In this document: positions 37,201 through 45,518 of the stretch, in pieces
How positions within the stretch are numbered: position 1 is the first letter of the stretch
Layout: each line of letters starts with the position of its first letter
Assembly: GCA_030746435.1 (NCBI GenBank)
Contig: JASLMV010000010.1
Location: 37,144 to 101,143 of the forward strand
Direction of reading: 5' to 3'
Origin: Gammaproteobacteria bacterium
GTDB lineage: Bacteria > Pseudomonadota > Gammaproteobacteria > Steroidobacterales > GCA-2729495
Length of the DNA: 64,000 bases
Program-made: the position numbers and the translations under genes
Notes under the pieces: generated by a model
Database searches by the model: none
What the model saw: only the letters and a program-made list of their open reading frames with translations
Told to the model about the DNA's origin: nothing

Positions 37201-37344
37201 GGTATCATCATGTTCTGGGGCGTTTCCATCGCGGCGGCCTTTACCCTTTTCGTCGTGCCGGTTTTCTACAAGATGTTTGCCAAAGGTACGAGCACACCCG
37301 AAGCGGTAGCGAACAAGCTTGAGGCGCTGCAGGCAAACGATTGA
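34249..37344 (+). CDS. RND multidrug efflux pump, AcrB/HAE-1 type
   Basis: 1031-residue inner-membrane proton-driven pump. Start MWLSDVSVKRPVFATVIAML is typical; TM4 keeps the paired proton-relay Asp residues (GLVVDDSIVV), and TM10 keeps the Lys (GIAAKNGVLIVEF). Both large periplasmic loops and the repeated 6+6 TM layout are present at the expected length. With the adaptor gene upstream (17 bases) it forms a two-gene efflux operon. Predicted substrates are hydrophobic drugs, detergents or metabolites. Confidence 0.95.
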   Translation: MWLSDVSVKRPVFATVIAMLLVAFGSLAFNELAVREYPDISAPVISVTVGYPGASAEVVESRITQILEREVSGIEGAKSITSSSLDGQSSISVEFSLERKIDEAANDVRDRVGRVVTRLPDDIDAPIIAKQDADAQPIMYINLESPNLSEMDLTDYAERYVRDRLAVVPGVSQVQMNGLGRPSMRVWLDRIALAARGLTVTDIENALRRENLELPAGRVDSKDREFQVRVARNFTTAEEFRRLVIGQGTDGHLIRLGEVANVEVAPRDSRTIFRTNGQSSVGFGIIKQSTANTVDVITGINAEVARITPTLPQGMQLAIGSDDSAFIRAAIRSVYITIAITTALVGLVILAFLGNVRAMLIPVTTIPVCLVASFMVLALFGFSINLVTLLALVLSIGLVVDDSIVVLENVHRRIENGEPPLLAAFKGTRQVAFAVIATTAVLVAVFAPIAFLRDNIGRIFSELAVTVVAAVVFSSVLALSLAPMMCSKLLRPGKRENRGMHMLDRFFENLAESYQRGLEASLNAPRRIVLMMVVIAASVWGLMENLPEEYAPGEDQGMFFAIMQAAEGTSVDHMRKQVEKFETPMRPLIQTGDIQRSLIRTPIWGSTNPNGGIIIVTMAPWGEREVSTAEAQGRMMASWSQIPEVRSFSFMRSGISRHGGGQPVQFVIGGSDYDELARWRDIVLARARANPGLTRVDADLKETQPQLNVRIDQDRAAALGVSVQSIGQTLRTMMGEQVVTTYVVDGEEYDVVLHARQDQRATATDLTNIYVRQNRSRNLIPLSNLVTTEDTAGSGRLNRYNRLRALTISATPVPGYALGDALEFLEDVVRSELPTTARVDYKGESLEYKESAGATYFTFGIALLVVFLVLAAQFESFVHPLIIMVTVPLALAGGLLGLSVMGKTLNIYSQIGVVMLIGIAAKNGVLIVEFINQLRDEGMEFAQAIVEGARIRFRPVVMTTVSTLMGSIPLMLATGPGSESRSTLGIIMFWGVSIAAAFTLFVVPVFYKMFAKGTSTPEAVANKLEALQAND

Positions 37345-37386
37345 CCTGAGATTGACCAGCAACTGCGTCAGGCATATAAGTGAGCC

Positions 37387-38862
37387 ATGACCAGCGCGTA
37401 CATACTTGCCATAGACCAGGGAACCACCGGCTCCACCGCGCAACTGGTCGACCATGAGCTGAACGTAATCGCCAGCGAGAACGTCGAGTTTCCGAATATC
37501 TTCCTGCAGCCTGGCTGGGTGGAACACGACAGCGGAGAGATCTGGCGTTCGGTTGAGCAGTGTGTAAGCCGGGCGCTGGCCAGTGCGGGTATCGACGCCG
37601 GCCAGATTGAGGCGATTGGTATTACCAACCAGCGTGAGACGTCACTATTCTGGGATACAAAAAGCGGCGAGCCTTTGCAAAACGCGCTGGTCTGGCAGGA
37701 TCGCCGTACGGCTGACCGGTGCGATGAGCTCAAAAAGGCCGGTCACGAGGACAGCATTCGCGAGAAAACAGGTCTGGTCATAGACCCGTATTTTTCAGCG
37801 ACCAAGGCTGAATGGATGTTGCGTGAAAACCCCGGCGCTTTGGAAAAAGCGGAACAGGGTGAGTTGTTGTTCGGCACGATCGATAGCTGGCTGACCTGGC
37901 GGCTTTGCGGCGCTCATGTCACCGATACCTCGAATGCCTCGCGTACAATGCTGTTCAACATACACTCAGGCGAGTGGGACCCGGAACTGCTGGACCTGTT
38001 TTCCATTCCGGCTGCCTGCCTGCCGAGGGTTGAAGACTCATCCAAAGTTTACGGACACACCAGCGGGATTGGTTTCCTGCCCGATGGCATCCCCGTTGCT
38101 GGTCTTATCGGCGACCAGCAGGGTGCTTTATTCGGACAGGCCTGTTTCGACCCCGGCATGGCGAAATGCACCTACGGTACGGGCGGGTTCGTGTTGTTGA
38201 ATACCGGCGGGAAACCGGTGAGTTCGCAGCACGGCATGCTCACGACCGTCGCCTGGCGGTTGGGCGGCAGACTCAGTTATGCCATCGAGGGAAGCGCCTT
38301 CGTTGCCGGCGCGGCGGTGCAGTGGCTGCGTGACGGGTTGCAGATTATCGACTCCGCGTCCGAGATCGAGACACTCGCGGGCAGCGTCCCAAGTTCCGAG
38401 GGTGTTGTGTTCGTGCCCGCACTCGTCGGACTCGGCGCCCCGCACTGGCGACCGGACGCGCGCGGCATGATCAGCGGTATTACGCGCGGTTCGACCCGCG
38501 CTCACATCGCGCGCGCGACGCTGGACGGTATCGCTTTGCAGATCACGGAAATTGTGGAGTCGATGGGCCGTGACTTCGGTGCGGCAGTCAGTGAATTACG
38601 CGTGGATGGCGGTGCTGCCCGCAACGATTTTCTCGTGCAGTTGCAGGCGGATTTACTTGGTCTGCCGTGCGTTCGACCGGTCGTGCTCGAAACGACCGCG
38701 ATGGGTAGTGCTTTGCTCGCAGGCCTCGCGGTAGGTTTCTGGGCATCAATGGAAGAGGTTGCGAGCGGCTGGCGCGAAAGCCGGCGCTTCAGCCCGGATA
38801 CAAGCCGGGCCGAGCTGGCTGAAACGCGCGCGCTCTGGAAGAAGGCGGTCAGTGTCGCCTGA
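37387..38862 (+). CDS. glpK: Glycerol kinase
   Basis: 491-residue FGGY-family kinase that phosphorylates glycerol to sn-glycerol 3-phosphate. Family segments: AIDQGTTGSTAQLVD (phosphate-binding loop), AIGITNQRET, LVWQDRRTADRC, IGDQQGALFGQ (catalytic Asp), TYGTGGFVLLNTG and VDGGAARNDFL. The order and length match glycerol kinase rather than xylulokinase. No glpF or glpD is adjacent, and the pump gene just upstream is unrelated. Confidence 0.93.
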   Translation: MTSAYILAIDQGTTGSTAQLVDHELNVIASENVEFPNIFLQPGWVEHDSGEIWRSVEQCVSRALASAGIDAGQIEAIGITNQRETSLFWDTKSGEPLQNALVWQDRRTADRCDELKKAGHEDSIREKTGLVIDPYFSATKAEWMLRENPGALEKAEQGELLFGTIDSWLTWRLCGAHVTDTSNASRTMLFNIHSGEWDPELLDLFSIPAACLPRVEDSSKVYGHTSGIGFLPDGIPVAGLIGDQQGALFGQACFDPGMAKCTYGTGGFVLLNTGGKPVSSQHGMLTTVAWRLGGRLSYAIEGSAFVAGAAVQWLRDGLQIIDSASEIETLAGSVPSSEGVVFVPALVGLGAPHWRPDARGMISGITRGSTRAHIARATLDGIALQITEIVESMGRDFGAAVSELRVDGGAARNDFLVQLQADLLGLPCVRPVVLETTAMGSALLAGLAVGFWASMEEVASGWRESRRFSPDTSRAELAETRALWKKAVSVA

Positions 38863-38867
38863 AGCCT

Positions 38868-39890
38868 TCAGTATTCACCCGTAATCGAGTGGCCGCGATC
38901 AATTTCTGTGGCTTTACCCTGTTGTTCCGGCGCATTGGCGGCGAAGAAATTCAGGATATGCCGTGCGACTGTAGCCGGGTCTTTCTCAGCAGGCCAGTGG
39001 CCGGCTCCTTCGGCTATGTAAAGCTCGGCATTCAGCGTTTCAGCTAGCCATTCACTGTCAGCTCGCGGCACTATTTCGTCGACCTCGCCCGCGATAACCA
39101 ATGCCGGTTTATCGATCAGCGTAACGTCGTCCGGCAGACGGGAGATTTGCTGTGTGTCACTTATCGCACGCAGTCCGTCGACGGTATTCTCTATGAGTAA
39201 CAAGTCCAGCCAGTGACATACTTCTTTATTGGTGGCGCACATGCTCGCAACCATACCGTTCGGGCTGCCACCCAGCGAATTCCAGGTCATTGCGCGCCCG
39301 ATGCCGAGCGGCAGCTTGCCGAGTAGCTCGAAGGGATTAACCCGGTTCGCTCCATAAACATGCCCGGCGACAAAAGTTATGGCACGAACACGCTCGGGGT
39401 AGTCCAGCGTGAACTGGGCCGCGATAGCGCCGCCCATCGACCAGCCGACAAGGTCGATGTGCTCGATGCCGAGTTCATCAAGTAACGCATTAATGAGGGC
39501 TGCCTGTCCCTGGTGCGTCAGGTCGTCATGCGCCTCGGTAATGCGCTCGGAGTGTCCGAAGTTCAGCATATCGATTAACACCACGGTCCGGCGCGCGGCC
39601 GCAAGCCGGTTCGCCCACGGTAACCAGGTGGCATGGCCCGCTGCCGAGAAACCATGCAAAAGGACAAGCGGGGCGCCGGTCGGGTCGGCTTCGAGTTTGC
39701 CCTTGATAAGCACATGCATCTTGCGACCGTTGACCGCGATAATCCGGCCAGGCGCGTTTTCGGTCGGGGCGAAGGTTTCCCAATCACCTATCTGCTTGTT
39801 TTGCCCGTCAGCCCAGAAAAGAGCTGCGGCGAGGCCGAGCGTTGCGAGGAGCAGCAAAACGCGCCCGCACCATCGGAAAAAATATCGCAT
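38868..39890 (-). CDS. Alpha/beta hydrolase, membrane-anchored
   Basis: 340-residue alpha/beta hydrolase with an N-terminal membrane anchor or signal (WCGRVLLLLATLGLAAALF). The nucleophile Ser lies in GWSMGG, the acid in AGEVDEIV and the His in GAGHWP; the oxyanion segment is LLHGFSAAGH. Residues VNGRKMHVLIKG match the start of meta-cleavage-product-hydrolase-like enzymes. The start at 39890 is chosen because it gives a typical signal; the longer frame to 39992 overlaps the divergent gene. Likely an envelope esterase or lactonase; substrate unknown. Confidence 0.8.
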   Translation of the reverse strand: MRYFFRWCGRVLLLLATLGLAAALFWADGQNKQIGDWETFAPTENAPGRIIAVNGRKMHVLIKGKLEADPTGAPLVLLHGFSAAGHATWLPWANRLAAARRTVVLIDMLNFGHSERITEAHDDLTHQGQAALINALLDELGIEHIDLVGWSMGGAIAAQFTLDYPERVRAITFVAGHVYGANRVNPFELLGKLPLGIGRAMTWNSLGGSPNGMVASMCATNKEVCHWLDLLLIENTVDGLRAISDTQQISRLPDDVTLIDKPALVIAGEVDEIVPRADSEWLAETLNAELYIAEGAGHWPAEKDPATVARHILNFFAANAPEQQGKATEIDRGHSITGEY

Positions 39891-39986
39891 ATCTGCCGTT
39901 ACTCCAGGCTGGCCCGCTACCAGTATAGGGTCTTGTCCGCTGATACCCCATGGCCGACCTTGTAGAATAAATGCCGGGGGAAGGTG

Positions 39987-41282
39987 ATGCATAACAGGAA
40001 TGGTTTTGCTGTCCGCTGCAGCTGCTGGCTGGCGGTCTTTATAGTGTTCGCCCCGGCCTGGACCGCCGCGGCCGGGTGCTCATCGAGTGCCGAACAATTT
40101 CCTTCCGGCGACCATGCGCTGCTGCTCTGCGGAGAAGGCATAGAAAGCGAATCCGTAATAGAAGGGGCCAAAAAAGCCGGAATCGAAATTCACTACAGTC
40201 AGTTTCTGCGGCGTTGCGAACCGGGTAATCGAGAACCCGGCGTGTATATGGTCGCGAAAGCCGTAAACCAGGCGACGTCTGCGATGCTGGAAATACTTAA
40301 TGGCGAGGAGATACTTTGCGAGGTTGCCGTGGAATTGGCAGCGAAGCCTGCAAATGGATCCTCAGCGCCTGGTTTTCTGGCAGCAATGCCGGAGGCAGAA
40401 GCAAGGTTTGTCGACGTGAACGGTATACGGACCCGTTACTTCGACAAAGGTACCGGCCCCGTGCTGCTGCTCGTCCATGGCGGACAGCCTTCGGCAGCGG
40501 ACTTTAATGCCTGGGAATGGCAGCAGAACTTCGATGGACTTGCCAAAAATTTCAGGGTCATCGCGCTCGACCGGATCGGGCAGGGCTACACTGGTAACCC
40601 CGTCGACCTCGACGACTACCACAATTACTATCCGCTGGTTGTCGAGCACCTGGTCGCTTTCATAAGGGCGATGGGTCTGGAACGAGTGCACCTGGTCGGG
40701 CACTCGCAGGGCGGGTGGCCCGTAACCCGCACCGCGCTTGACTATCCCGACCTGGTCGCATCGCTGGTCATCGTTGATTCAACCATGGTGGCACCGGCCT
40801 CCAATGCCGCTAATGCGGTACGTTTCTATATATGGCACCAGAATGATTTGCACCCGGCCGACGGCGAAACGCATGAGAGCATACGTCGCGGCATGCAATC
40901 CTTTTCGTACACGAACAACAACATCACAGATCAGCGTATCGAACGAATCCTCGCGATTTCCCGCACGGAGAAATACAAACAGGCGAGCGACTGGTTCAAT
41001 GCGAACCGGATGAGTCCCGCCCACCCGAGTTTTCGTGCGTTGAAAAAACAGATCTGGGATGAGTTGAACAGCGGCGCACTTGAAGTGCCGACATTGATCG
41101 TATGGGGGCGCAACGACCCCGAAGGTTCCTTCGATGCGGGAGTCGGTTTTTACGAGGCGCTAGAAGCAGCCGGCACGGATGTGACGTTCAGGCCTTTCGA
41201 CAACTCGGGCCACGTCCCGTACATGGAATACCCTGATGAGTTCAACTCCGTTGTCACCGGGTTTGCGTCAGCTCATCCCTAG
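39987..41282 (+). CDS. Alpha/beta hydrolase with extra N-terminal domain, exported
   Basis: 431-residue protein: signal peptide (about 1-28), a Cys-containing domain of about 100 residues (GDHALLLCGEGIESES; ILNGEEILCEVAVEL) of unknown fold, then a C-terminal alpha/beta hydrolase with HG loop LLVHGGQPSA, nucleophile GHSQGG, acid in WGRNDPEGSFD and His in NSGHVPY. The domain resembles meta-cleavage product hydrolases. It sits close to, and divergent from, the other hydrolase gene. Its tail overlaps the tail of the convergent transporter gene by 29 bases. Confidence 0.78.
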   Translation: MHNRNGFAVRCSCWLAVFIVFAPAWTAAAGCSSSAEQFPSGDHALLLCGEGIESESVIEGAKKAGIEIHYSQFLRRCEPGNREPGVYMVAKAVNQATSAMLEILNGEEILCEVAVELAAKPANGSSAPGFLAAMPEAEARFVDVNGIRTRYFDKGTGPVLLLVHGGQPSAADFNAWEWQQNFDGLAKNFRVIALDRIGQGYTGNPVDLDDYHNYYPLVVEHLVAFIRAMGLERVHLVGHSQGGWPVTRTALDYPDLVASLVIVDSTMVAPASNAANAVRFYIWHQNDLHPADGETHESIRRGMQSFSYTNNNITDQRIERILAISRTEKYKQASDWFNANRMSPAHPSFRALKKQIWDELNSGALEVPTLIVWGRNDPEGSFDAGVGFYEALEAAGTDVTFRPFDNSGHVPYMEYPDEFNSVVTGFASAHP

Positions 41283-42618
41283 ACGGCGACAGGGTGTACT
41301 TGCTGATGCACCAGGCCGCCAGTACCGTCATTGTGAAGGGGATCACCGAAACCATTAACTGGATAACCGTGATGGCAGCATCCGGCTGTGCCGGGAACTC
41401 GCCACGTTCGGCGGCCACGTAACCGGTGAGTCCGAGCAGCGATCCCAGGATGATCGGTCCGAGCGTATTCGCAACCTTCTCGACCACGCTGAATGCGGCC
41501 GCATACAGACCTTCCTGGTTTAACCCGGTTTGTTTGCGATCGAATTCCATGATGTCCGGCAGCATCGATGAAGCTGCTACCTGGCTGCCGGCCGAGAATA
41601 CGCCCAGCAAACCGAACCTTATATACAAGAGGTAGGTCGCTTCGCCTTCACCTGCCAGCAGCCAGCTCAGAAACACCGTACCGAGCCCAAGCGCTGACAC
41701 CATAAATGCGTTGCGCTTGCCGAGGTAGCCGGAGATAAGGTAGTTCCAGAGCGGCAGCGTCAGCACGCTGCCAACCGTGTAGCCCACCCCGAAAGCCTGG
41801 AGTATGGACTCGTCGCTACCGAGCAGGTAATAGGCGAAGTAAATCATGACGACCTGTACCGAAGACTGCGACAGGAACATAAAGATTTTCGCGAGCACGT
41901 AGTAAAGGAATGGGCGGTTGCCGGCCAGCAGCCTGATTTGCCGTTTCAGTCCGTAGGCTTCCCGTGATGACGGGGAGATCGTAGGCGCCCGCCGGGTCGC
42001 AGCAAACGTGAGCAGCATCGCGAAGCAGACCATGGCTGCCAACACCTGGCTCATACCCTGGTAACCGCGTGCGCCCTTACCGAACAGTTCGATGAGTTCG
42101 GGACCCAGTGCGGAAATCGTCAGGACGCCAAGTGTAGAAAAGAATATTCGCTGCGCCATGATCAGCGTGCGTTCACGCTTGCTGCTCGTGATTTCGGCGG
42201 CCATGGCGAGATATGGCACGTTAAAAAGTGTGAAACCGGTTGCATACGCAAGCAACATGATTGCCAGCCAACCGAGCAGCAGAGTGTGGCTGCCGAAATC
42301 GGGAACTGCGAACAGCAGCACGAGGGCGAGCGGGCAGAATACCGCGCCGGCGAGCAGGTAGGGACGGCGTCTGCCCATGCCGGAACTGGTACGGTCACTG
42401 ACCTGGGCAATCAGCGGATCTGTAATCAGATCGTAGAACTTAGACAGACCTATAAGCCAGCCGGCAACGGCAGCACTGACACCCAGGTAATTGGTCATGT
42501 AGACCATTGCATAGGTTGTCAGTCCGCCCAGCATAATCGCAGTGCCGAGCGAACCTGTTGCCCAGCCAAGTTGCTGAGCGAGCGTCAGTTGGTGAGGTTC
42601 GGGTTTATTGTTGCTCAT
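41254..42618 (-). CDS. MFS transporter, GPH (glycoside-pentoside-hexuronide:cation symporter) type
   Basis: 454-residue, 12-helix MFS transporter. The GPH hallmark between TM2 and TM3 is present as LIAQVSDRTSSGMGRRRPYL, and TM1 shows the QQLGWATGSLG pattern of the family. Members carry sugars or glucuronides with Na+ or H+, though some of these proteobacterial relatives move other organic anions. GAGAAAG before the ATG at 42618 sets the start; a longer frame to 42885 runs into the nitrilase gene. It is divergent from the first nitrilase gene, only about 50 bases away, so the two share a regulatory region. Confidence 0.85.
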   Translation of the reverse strand: MSNNKPEPHQLTLAQQLGWATGSLGTAIMLGGLTTYAMVYMTNYLGVSAAVAGWLIGLSKFYDLITDPLIAQVSDRTSSGMGRRRPYLLAGAVFCPLALVLLFAVPDFGSHTLLLGWLAIMLLAYATGFTLFNVPYLAMAAEITSSKRERTLIMAQRIFFSTLGVLTISALGPELIELFGKGARGYQGMSQVLAAMVCFAMLLTFAATRRAPTISPSSREAYGLKRQIRLLAGNRPFLYYVLAKIFMFLSQSSVQVVMIYFAYYLLGSDESILQAFGVGYTVGSVLTLPLWNYLISGYLGKRNAFMVSALGLGTVFLSWLLAGEGEATYLLYIRFGLLGVFSAGSQVAASSMLPDIMEFDRKQTGLNQEGLYAAAFSVVEKVANTLGPIILGSLLGLTGYVAAERGEFPAQPDAAITVIQLMVSVIPFTMTVLAAWCISKYTLSPSRDELTQTR

Positions 42619-42668
42619 CTTTCTCAAACGCTTTATATAACAAGCATAAGAATCGTGGGAGGAAAGGA

Positions 42669-43742
42669 ATGGTGCCGTTGTATACAGTCGCCGCAGTGCA
42701 GACAGATGTCTGGCCGGTATTTCCCAGTCTGAAAGGACCGCCCGCTCCGGAAAACAAGGCAAAAAACCTGGAGCGTGCGATCGAACTGATTGCCCGGTCC
42801 GCTGCCTGGAATCCATCGAAGATTTACGTGCTGCCGGAATTTTTCCTGACGGGCGCTTCCGGAATAGGTAGTTCGCCGGAAGCAACCGAGGCCATGTGCG
42901 TGCGCATACCGGGTCCGGAAACCGATCGATTGTGCGGACTCGCCAGTGAGGTCGATGCGTATATCGCGGGCATGGTTTGGGAAATAATGGATGACTGGCC
43001 GGACCGCTACTGGAACACAGCCTTTATCTGCAGTCCCGAGGGCGAAGTCGTACTGAAATATCACAAGCACTACGATCCCACGGGCAAGACCAAGCCCGGC
43101 GATGTGCTGACAGAATACGTAGCCCGTTACGGGCAGGATGCATTGTTTCCCGTCGTCGACACGCCCTACGGCCGTCTCGGCTGCCTGACCTGCTATGACA
43201 TCAATTTTCCGGAAATGGCGCGGTGCCTGGCACTGAACGGCGCGGAGATACTGCTGCACCCGACCTCCGAGGGGCGTGCGCCGTTCCTGCTCGAAGACGA
43301 GGGGGGCTGGGAAATCGGCAAGCGTAGCCGTGCTTACGAAAACCTGGTCTACGTGATATCGGCGAACCAGGGCAAATTCCGCGGCAGCGATTTCCCGGCT
43401 GATCGTATGCGCGGCCGTTCGCAGATCATCGATTTCACCGGCAGGGTGGTCACTATTGCCGAGACGACCGGCGAGACTATATTGCAGGCCGACCTCGAAC
43501 TCGAGCGCCTGCGCCAGCGCCGCGGACAGATGCAGATGAATTTTCTGGCGCAGCTCCAGACTCATGTGCACGCGCCTTTTTACGCGGATACAACTTTGTG
43601 GCCGAAGGAACTCTGGGCGGAGAACCCGCCCGACGGCAATATGGCCAATATCAAGGCCGGCATGAAAGTCATTAACGACCTGCAGCAACAGGATCTGTTC
43701 GTGTCTCCGGCTGCGGCAGCGGATAAGAAAAGTTTCGTATAG
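42669..43742 (+). CDS. Carbon-nitrogen hydrolase (nitrilase family) 1
   Basis: 357-residue nitrilase-superfamily hydrolase with the full catalytic set: E57 (LPEFF), K130 (LKYHKHYD) and C175 (LTCYDINFPE), the last being the thiolate nucleophile. These enzymes cleave nitriles, amides or carbamoyl compounds. GGGAGGAAAGGA before the ATG at 42669 fixes the start. The next gene is a distant paralogue 17 bases downstream, and a SnoaL-like exported protein follows. No subfamily is evident; substrate unknown. Confidence 0.87.
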   Translation: MVPLYTVAAVQTDVWPVFPSLKGPPAPENKAKNLERAIELIARSAAWNPSKIYVLPEFFLTGASGIGSSPEATEAMCVRIPGPETDRLCGLASEVDAYIAGMVWEIMDDWPDRYWNTAFICSPEGEVVLKYHKHYDPTGKTKPGDVLTEYVARYGQDALFPVVDTPYGRLGCLTCYDINFPEMARCLALNGAEILLHPTSEGRAPFLLEDEGGWEIGKRSRAYENLVYVISANQGKFRGSDFPADRMRGRSQIIDFTGRVVTIAETTGETILQADLELERLRQRRGQMQMNFLAQLQTHVHAPFYADTTLWPKELWAENPPDGNMANIKAGMKVINDLQQQDLFVSPAAAADKKSFV

Positions 43743-43759
43743 CGGGTACAGGAAAAAAT

Positions 43760-44809
43760 ATGATTGCTCGTTACCAGGCTATGGCCTGCCAGACTATCGT
43801 TCGCCCGATCACGGAGGATGTTGCTGACCGCGAGGCCGGGCAGGCAATTATCCAGGCTAACCTCGAGGCGGCAATCAGCCTGATGTGGAAGGGTCTGGGC
43901 AACAACCTGGGCGCGGTAAAACTCGTTACCTTCCCCGAAATGTTCCTGACGCTGGCGCCTGTCGGCTGGCGTAATCGTGCATCGTCCGACTGGCTGGATA
44001 TAGCCTGCATGGAAATTCCCGGCCCGGAAATTCAGCCGTTGTTGGACGCGGCGAAAGAGGCCGGCGTGTTCATCGCGGCCAACGCCTACGAGTTCGATCC
44101 GAAATGGCCGGCACGCTATTTCAATTGCTCTTTTCTTGTCGATCCGAACGGCGAGGTGATACTCAAGTACCGGCGGACGCACAGCCCGATCACGCCGTCC
44201 CCGCACGATTTCCTGGACGAATACATTGCCGAGTGCGGGGCCGACTCGCTGTTTCCGGTAGCTGATACAGAACTTGGGCGCATCGCGATGTTCCCTTGCA
44301 TGGAAGTGGTATTCCCGGAAGTTGCACGTATGTATGCATTGCAGGGCGCCGAGCTGCTGATCAACCCCACCAACGATTCGCCGGATTTTCCCGGTTGGGT
44401 TGCGTGCAAGCAGGCGCGCGCGATGGAAAATAACTGCTACCTGATATCCACCAATGCGGGCGGCTGGGTCAGCAAACGTGGTTTGCTGGAGTCGACCAAC
44501 GCGGGCGGCACCATCATGATCGATTACATGGGCACGATATTCCAGGAGCACAACCCTCCGGGCGAAAGCATGAAAGCGCGAGGCTTAATCGATATCGAGC
44601 AGCTCCGCGCCCACCGGCATTCACCCAGCGCGCTGAACTTCATGGCGCAGCTTCGGACCGAGTTGTACACCGGCTATACGAAGACGATTACTCCACCCAA
44701 CCGTTTCAAAGACCCCATGCACGATCATGCCGAACTGCGGAAACTATACAAAGAAGTTATGGAGCGCATGACCGAGGACGGCACTTTCCCGAAGCCTGCC
44801 CACGACTAA
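43760..44809 (+). CDS. Carbon-nitrogen hydrolase (nitrilase family) 2
   Basis: 349-residue paralogue of the preceding hydrolase. The catalytic set is present: E60 (TFPEMF), K136 (LKYRRTH) and C180 (MFPCMEVVFPE). Length and gene order suggest that the two proteins form a hetero-oligomer or act on successive intermediates; both are inferences. It is 17 bases after the first nitrilase gene and 14 bases before the SnoaL-like gene, indicating one operon. Confidence 0.85.
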   Translation: MIARYQAMACQTIVRPITEDVADREAGQAIIQANLEAAISLMWKGLGNNLGAVKLVTFPEMFLTLAPVGWRNRASSDWLDIACMEIPGPEIQPLLDAAKEAGVFIAANAYEFDPKWPARYFNCSFLVDPNGEVILKYRRTHSPITPSPHDFLDEYIAECGADSLFPVADTELGRIAMFPCMEVVFPEVARMYALQGAELLINPTNDSPDFPGWVACKQARAMENNCYLISTNAGGWVSKRGLLESTNAGGTIMIDYMGTIFQEHNPPGESMKARGLIDIEQLRAHRHSPSALNFMAQLRTELYTGYTKTITPPNRFKDPMHDHAELRKLYKEVMERMTEDGTFPKPAHD

Positions 44810-44823
44810 CTTTGGAGCACATC

Positions 44824-45507
44824 ATGTCAGTTATTAAAATGCACTTACTTGTATTACTTCCGGGTGTTCTGTTAGCGCCGCTGCCGGCAATGGCGGACTA
44901 CCATTATCAGAATACAGAAGATGCAATTGCTGCCGACGAGGAGAAACTTACGGTAGAGATAAGTGCATTCCTGGTCGATTACGCAGAGGTCTACAACAAC
45001 CAGGACTACAGGGCTGTCAAAAATATGTGGTACGACGACGGCAACCCGATCTATATGGCGGAAGAAGTGCCTTTCCCCTTGTACGGCAGGCAGCGGCTGG
45101 ATAACTACTTCAACCCGGTACCGGGTAAAAAGATTCTCGAGGGCATCGACAATCGCTACAGCAAAGTCCGTGCCAAGTACCTGACACCGGAGATAGCGGT
45201 CGCAACTTACCGCATCGACTACGACATCAAGTTGGTGAACATGGAGCCAATGGGTGGCTGGGACCGCATCATGGCCGTGTTTCGCAAAGCGGATGGTAAG
45301 TGGAAGCTGACGGCGTATGCAGAAGCCCCGATGGGACCGATGACCATGGTGCGCAAACAAATGAAGGCAACGCCGGCGCAGACAGATGCTGAAAAGGCCG
45401 ACTACGAGATGACCACTAAAATACTGAAGAAATTATCGGCGGCGCAGGTTAGCGAAGGCTTCGATAAGTTCCTGGTCGAGCGCAAAGACCTCGAACCGAT
45501 CCATTAA
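44824..45507 (+). CDS. Exported SnoaL/NTF2-like protein
   Basis: 227-residue protein with signal peptide (about residues 1-24, cleavage near AMADYH) and an NTF2-like fold pattern: FLVDYAEVYNNQDYRAVKNM, PLYGRQRLDNYFN, ATYRIDYDIKLVN and a GWDRIMAVFRKADGKWKLTA beta segment. SnoaL relatives include polyketide cyclases and steroid isomerase-like enzymes, but no catalytic Asp/His pair is certain. GGAG eight bases upstream fixes the ATG at 44824. Last gene of the nitrilase operon, so it may bind or process the same compound in the periplasm. Confidence 0.75.
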   Translation: MSVIKMHLLVLLPGVLLAPLPAMADYHYQNTEDAIAADEEKLTVEISAFLVDYAEVYNNQDYRAVKNMWYDDGNPIYMAEEVPFPLYGRQRLDNYFNPVPGKKILEGIDNRYSKVRAKYLTPEIAVATYRIDYDIKLVNMEPMGGWDRIMAVFRKADGKWKLTAYAEAPMGPMTMVRKQMKATPAQTDAEKADYEMTTKILKKLSAAQVSEGFDKFLVERKDLEPIH

Positions 45508-45518
45508 CAGGATTGCGA

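Noticed and set aside
42633..43688. Long antisense frames over the nitrilase, gcvPB and Rieske genes
   Set aside because: GC-rich third positions create long antisense frames; the sense frames carry full catalytic motifs.
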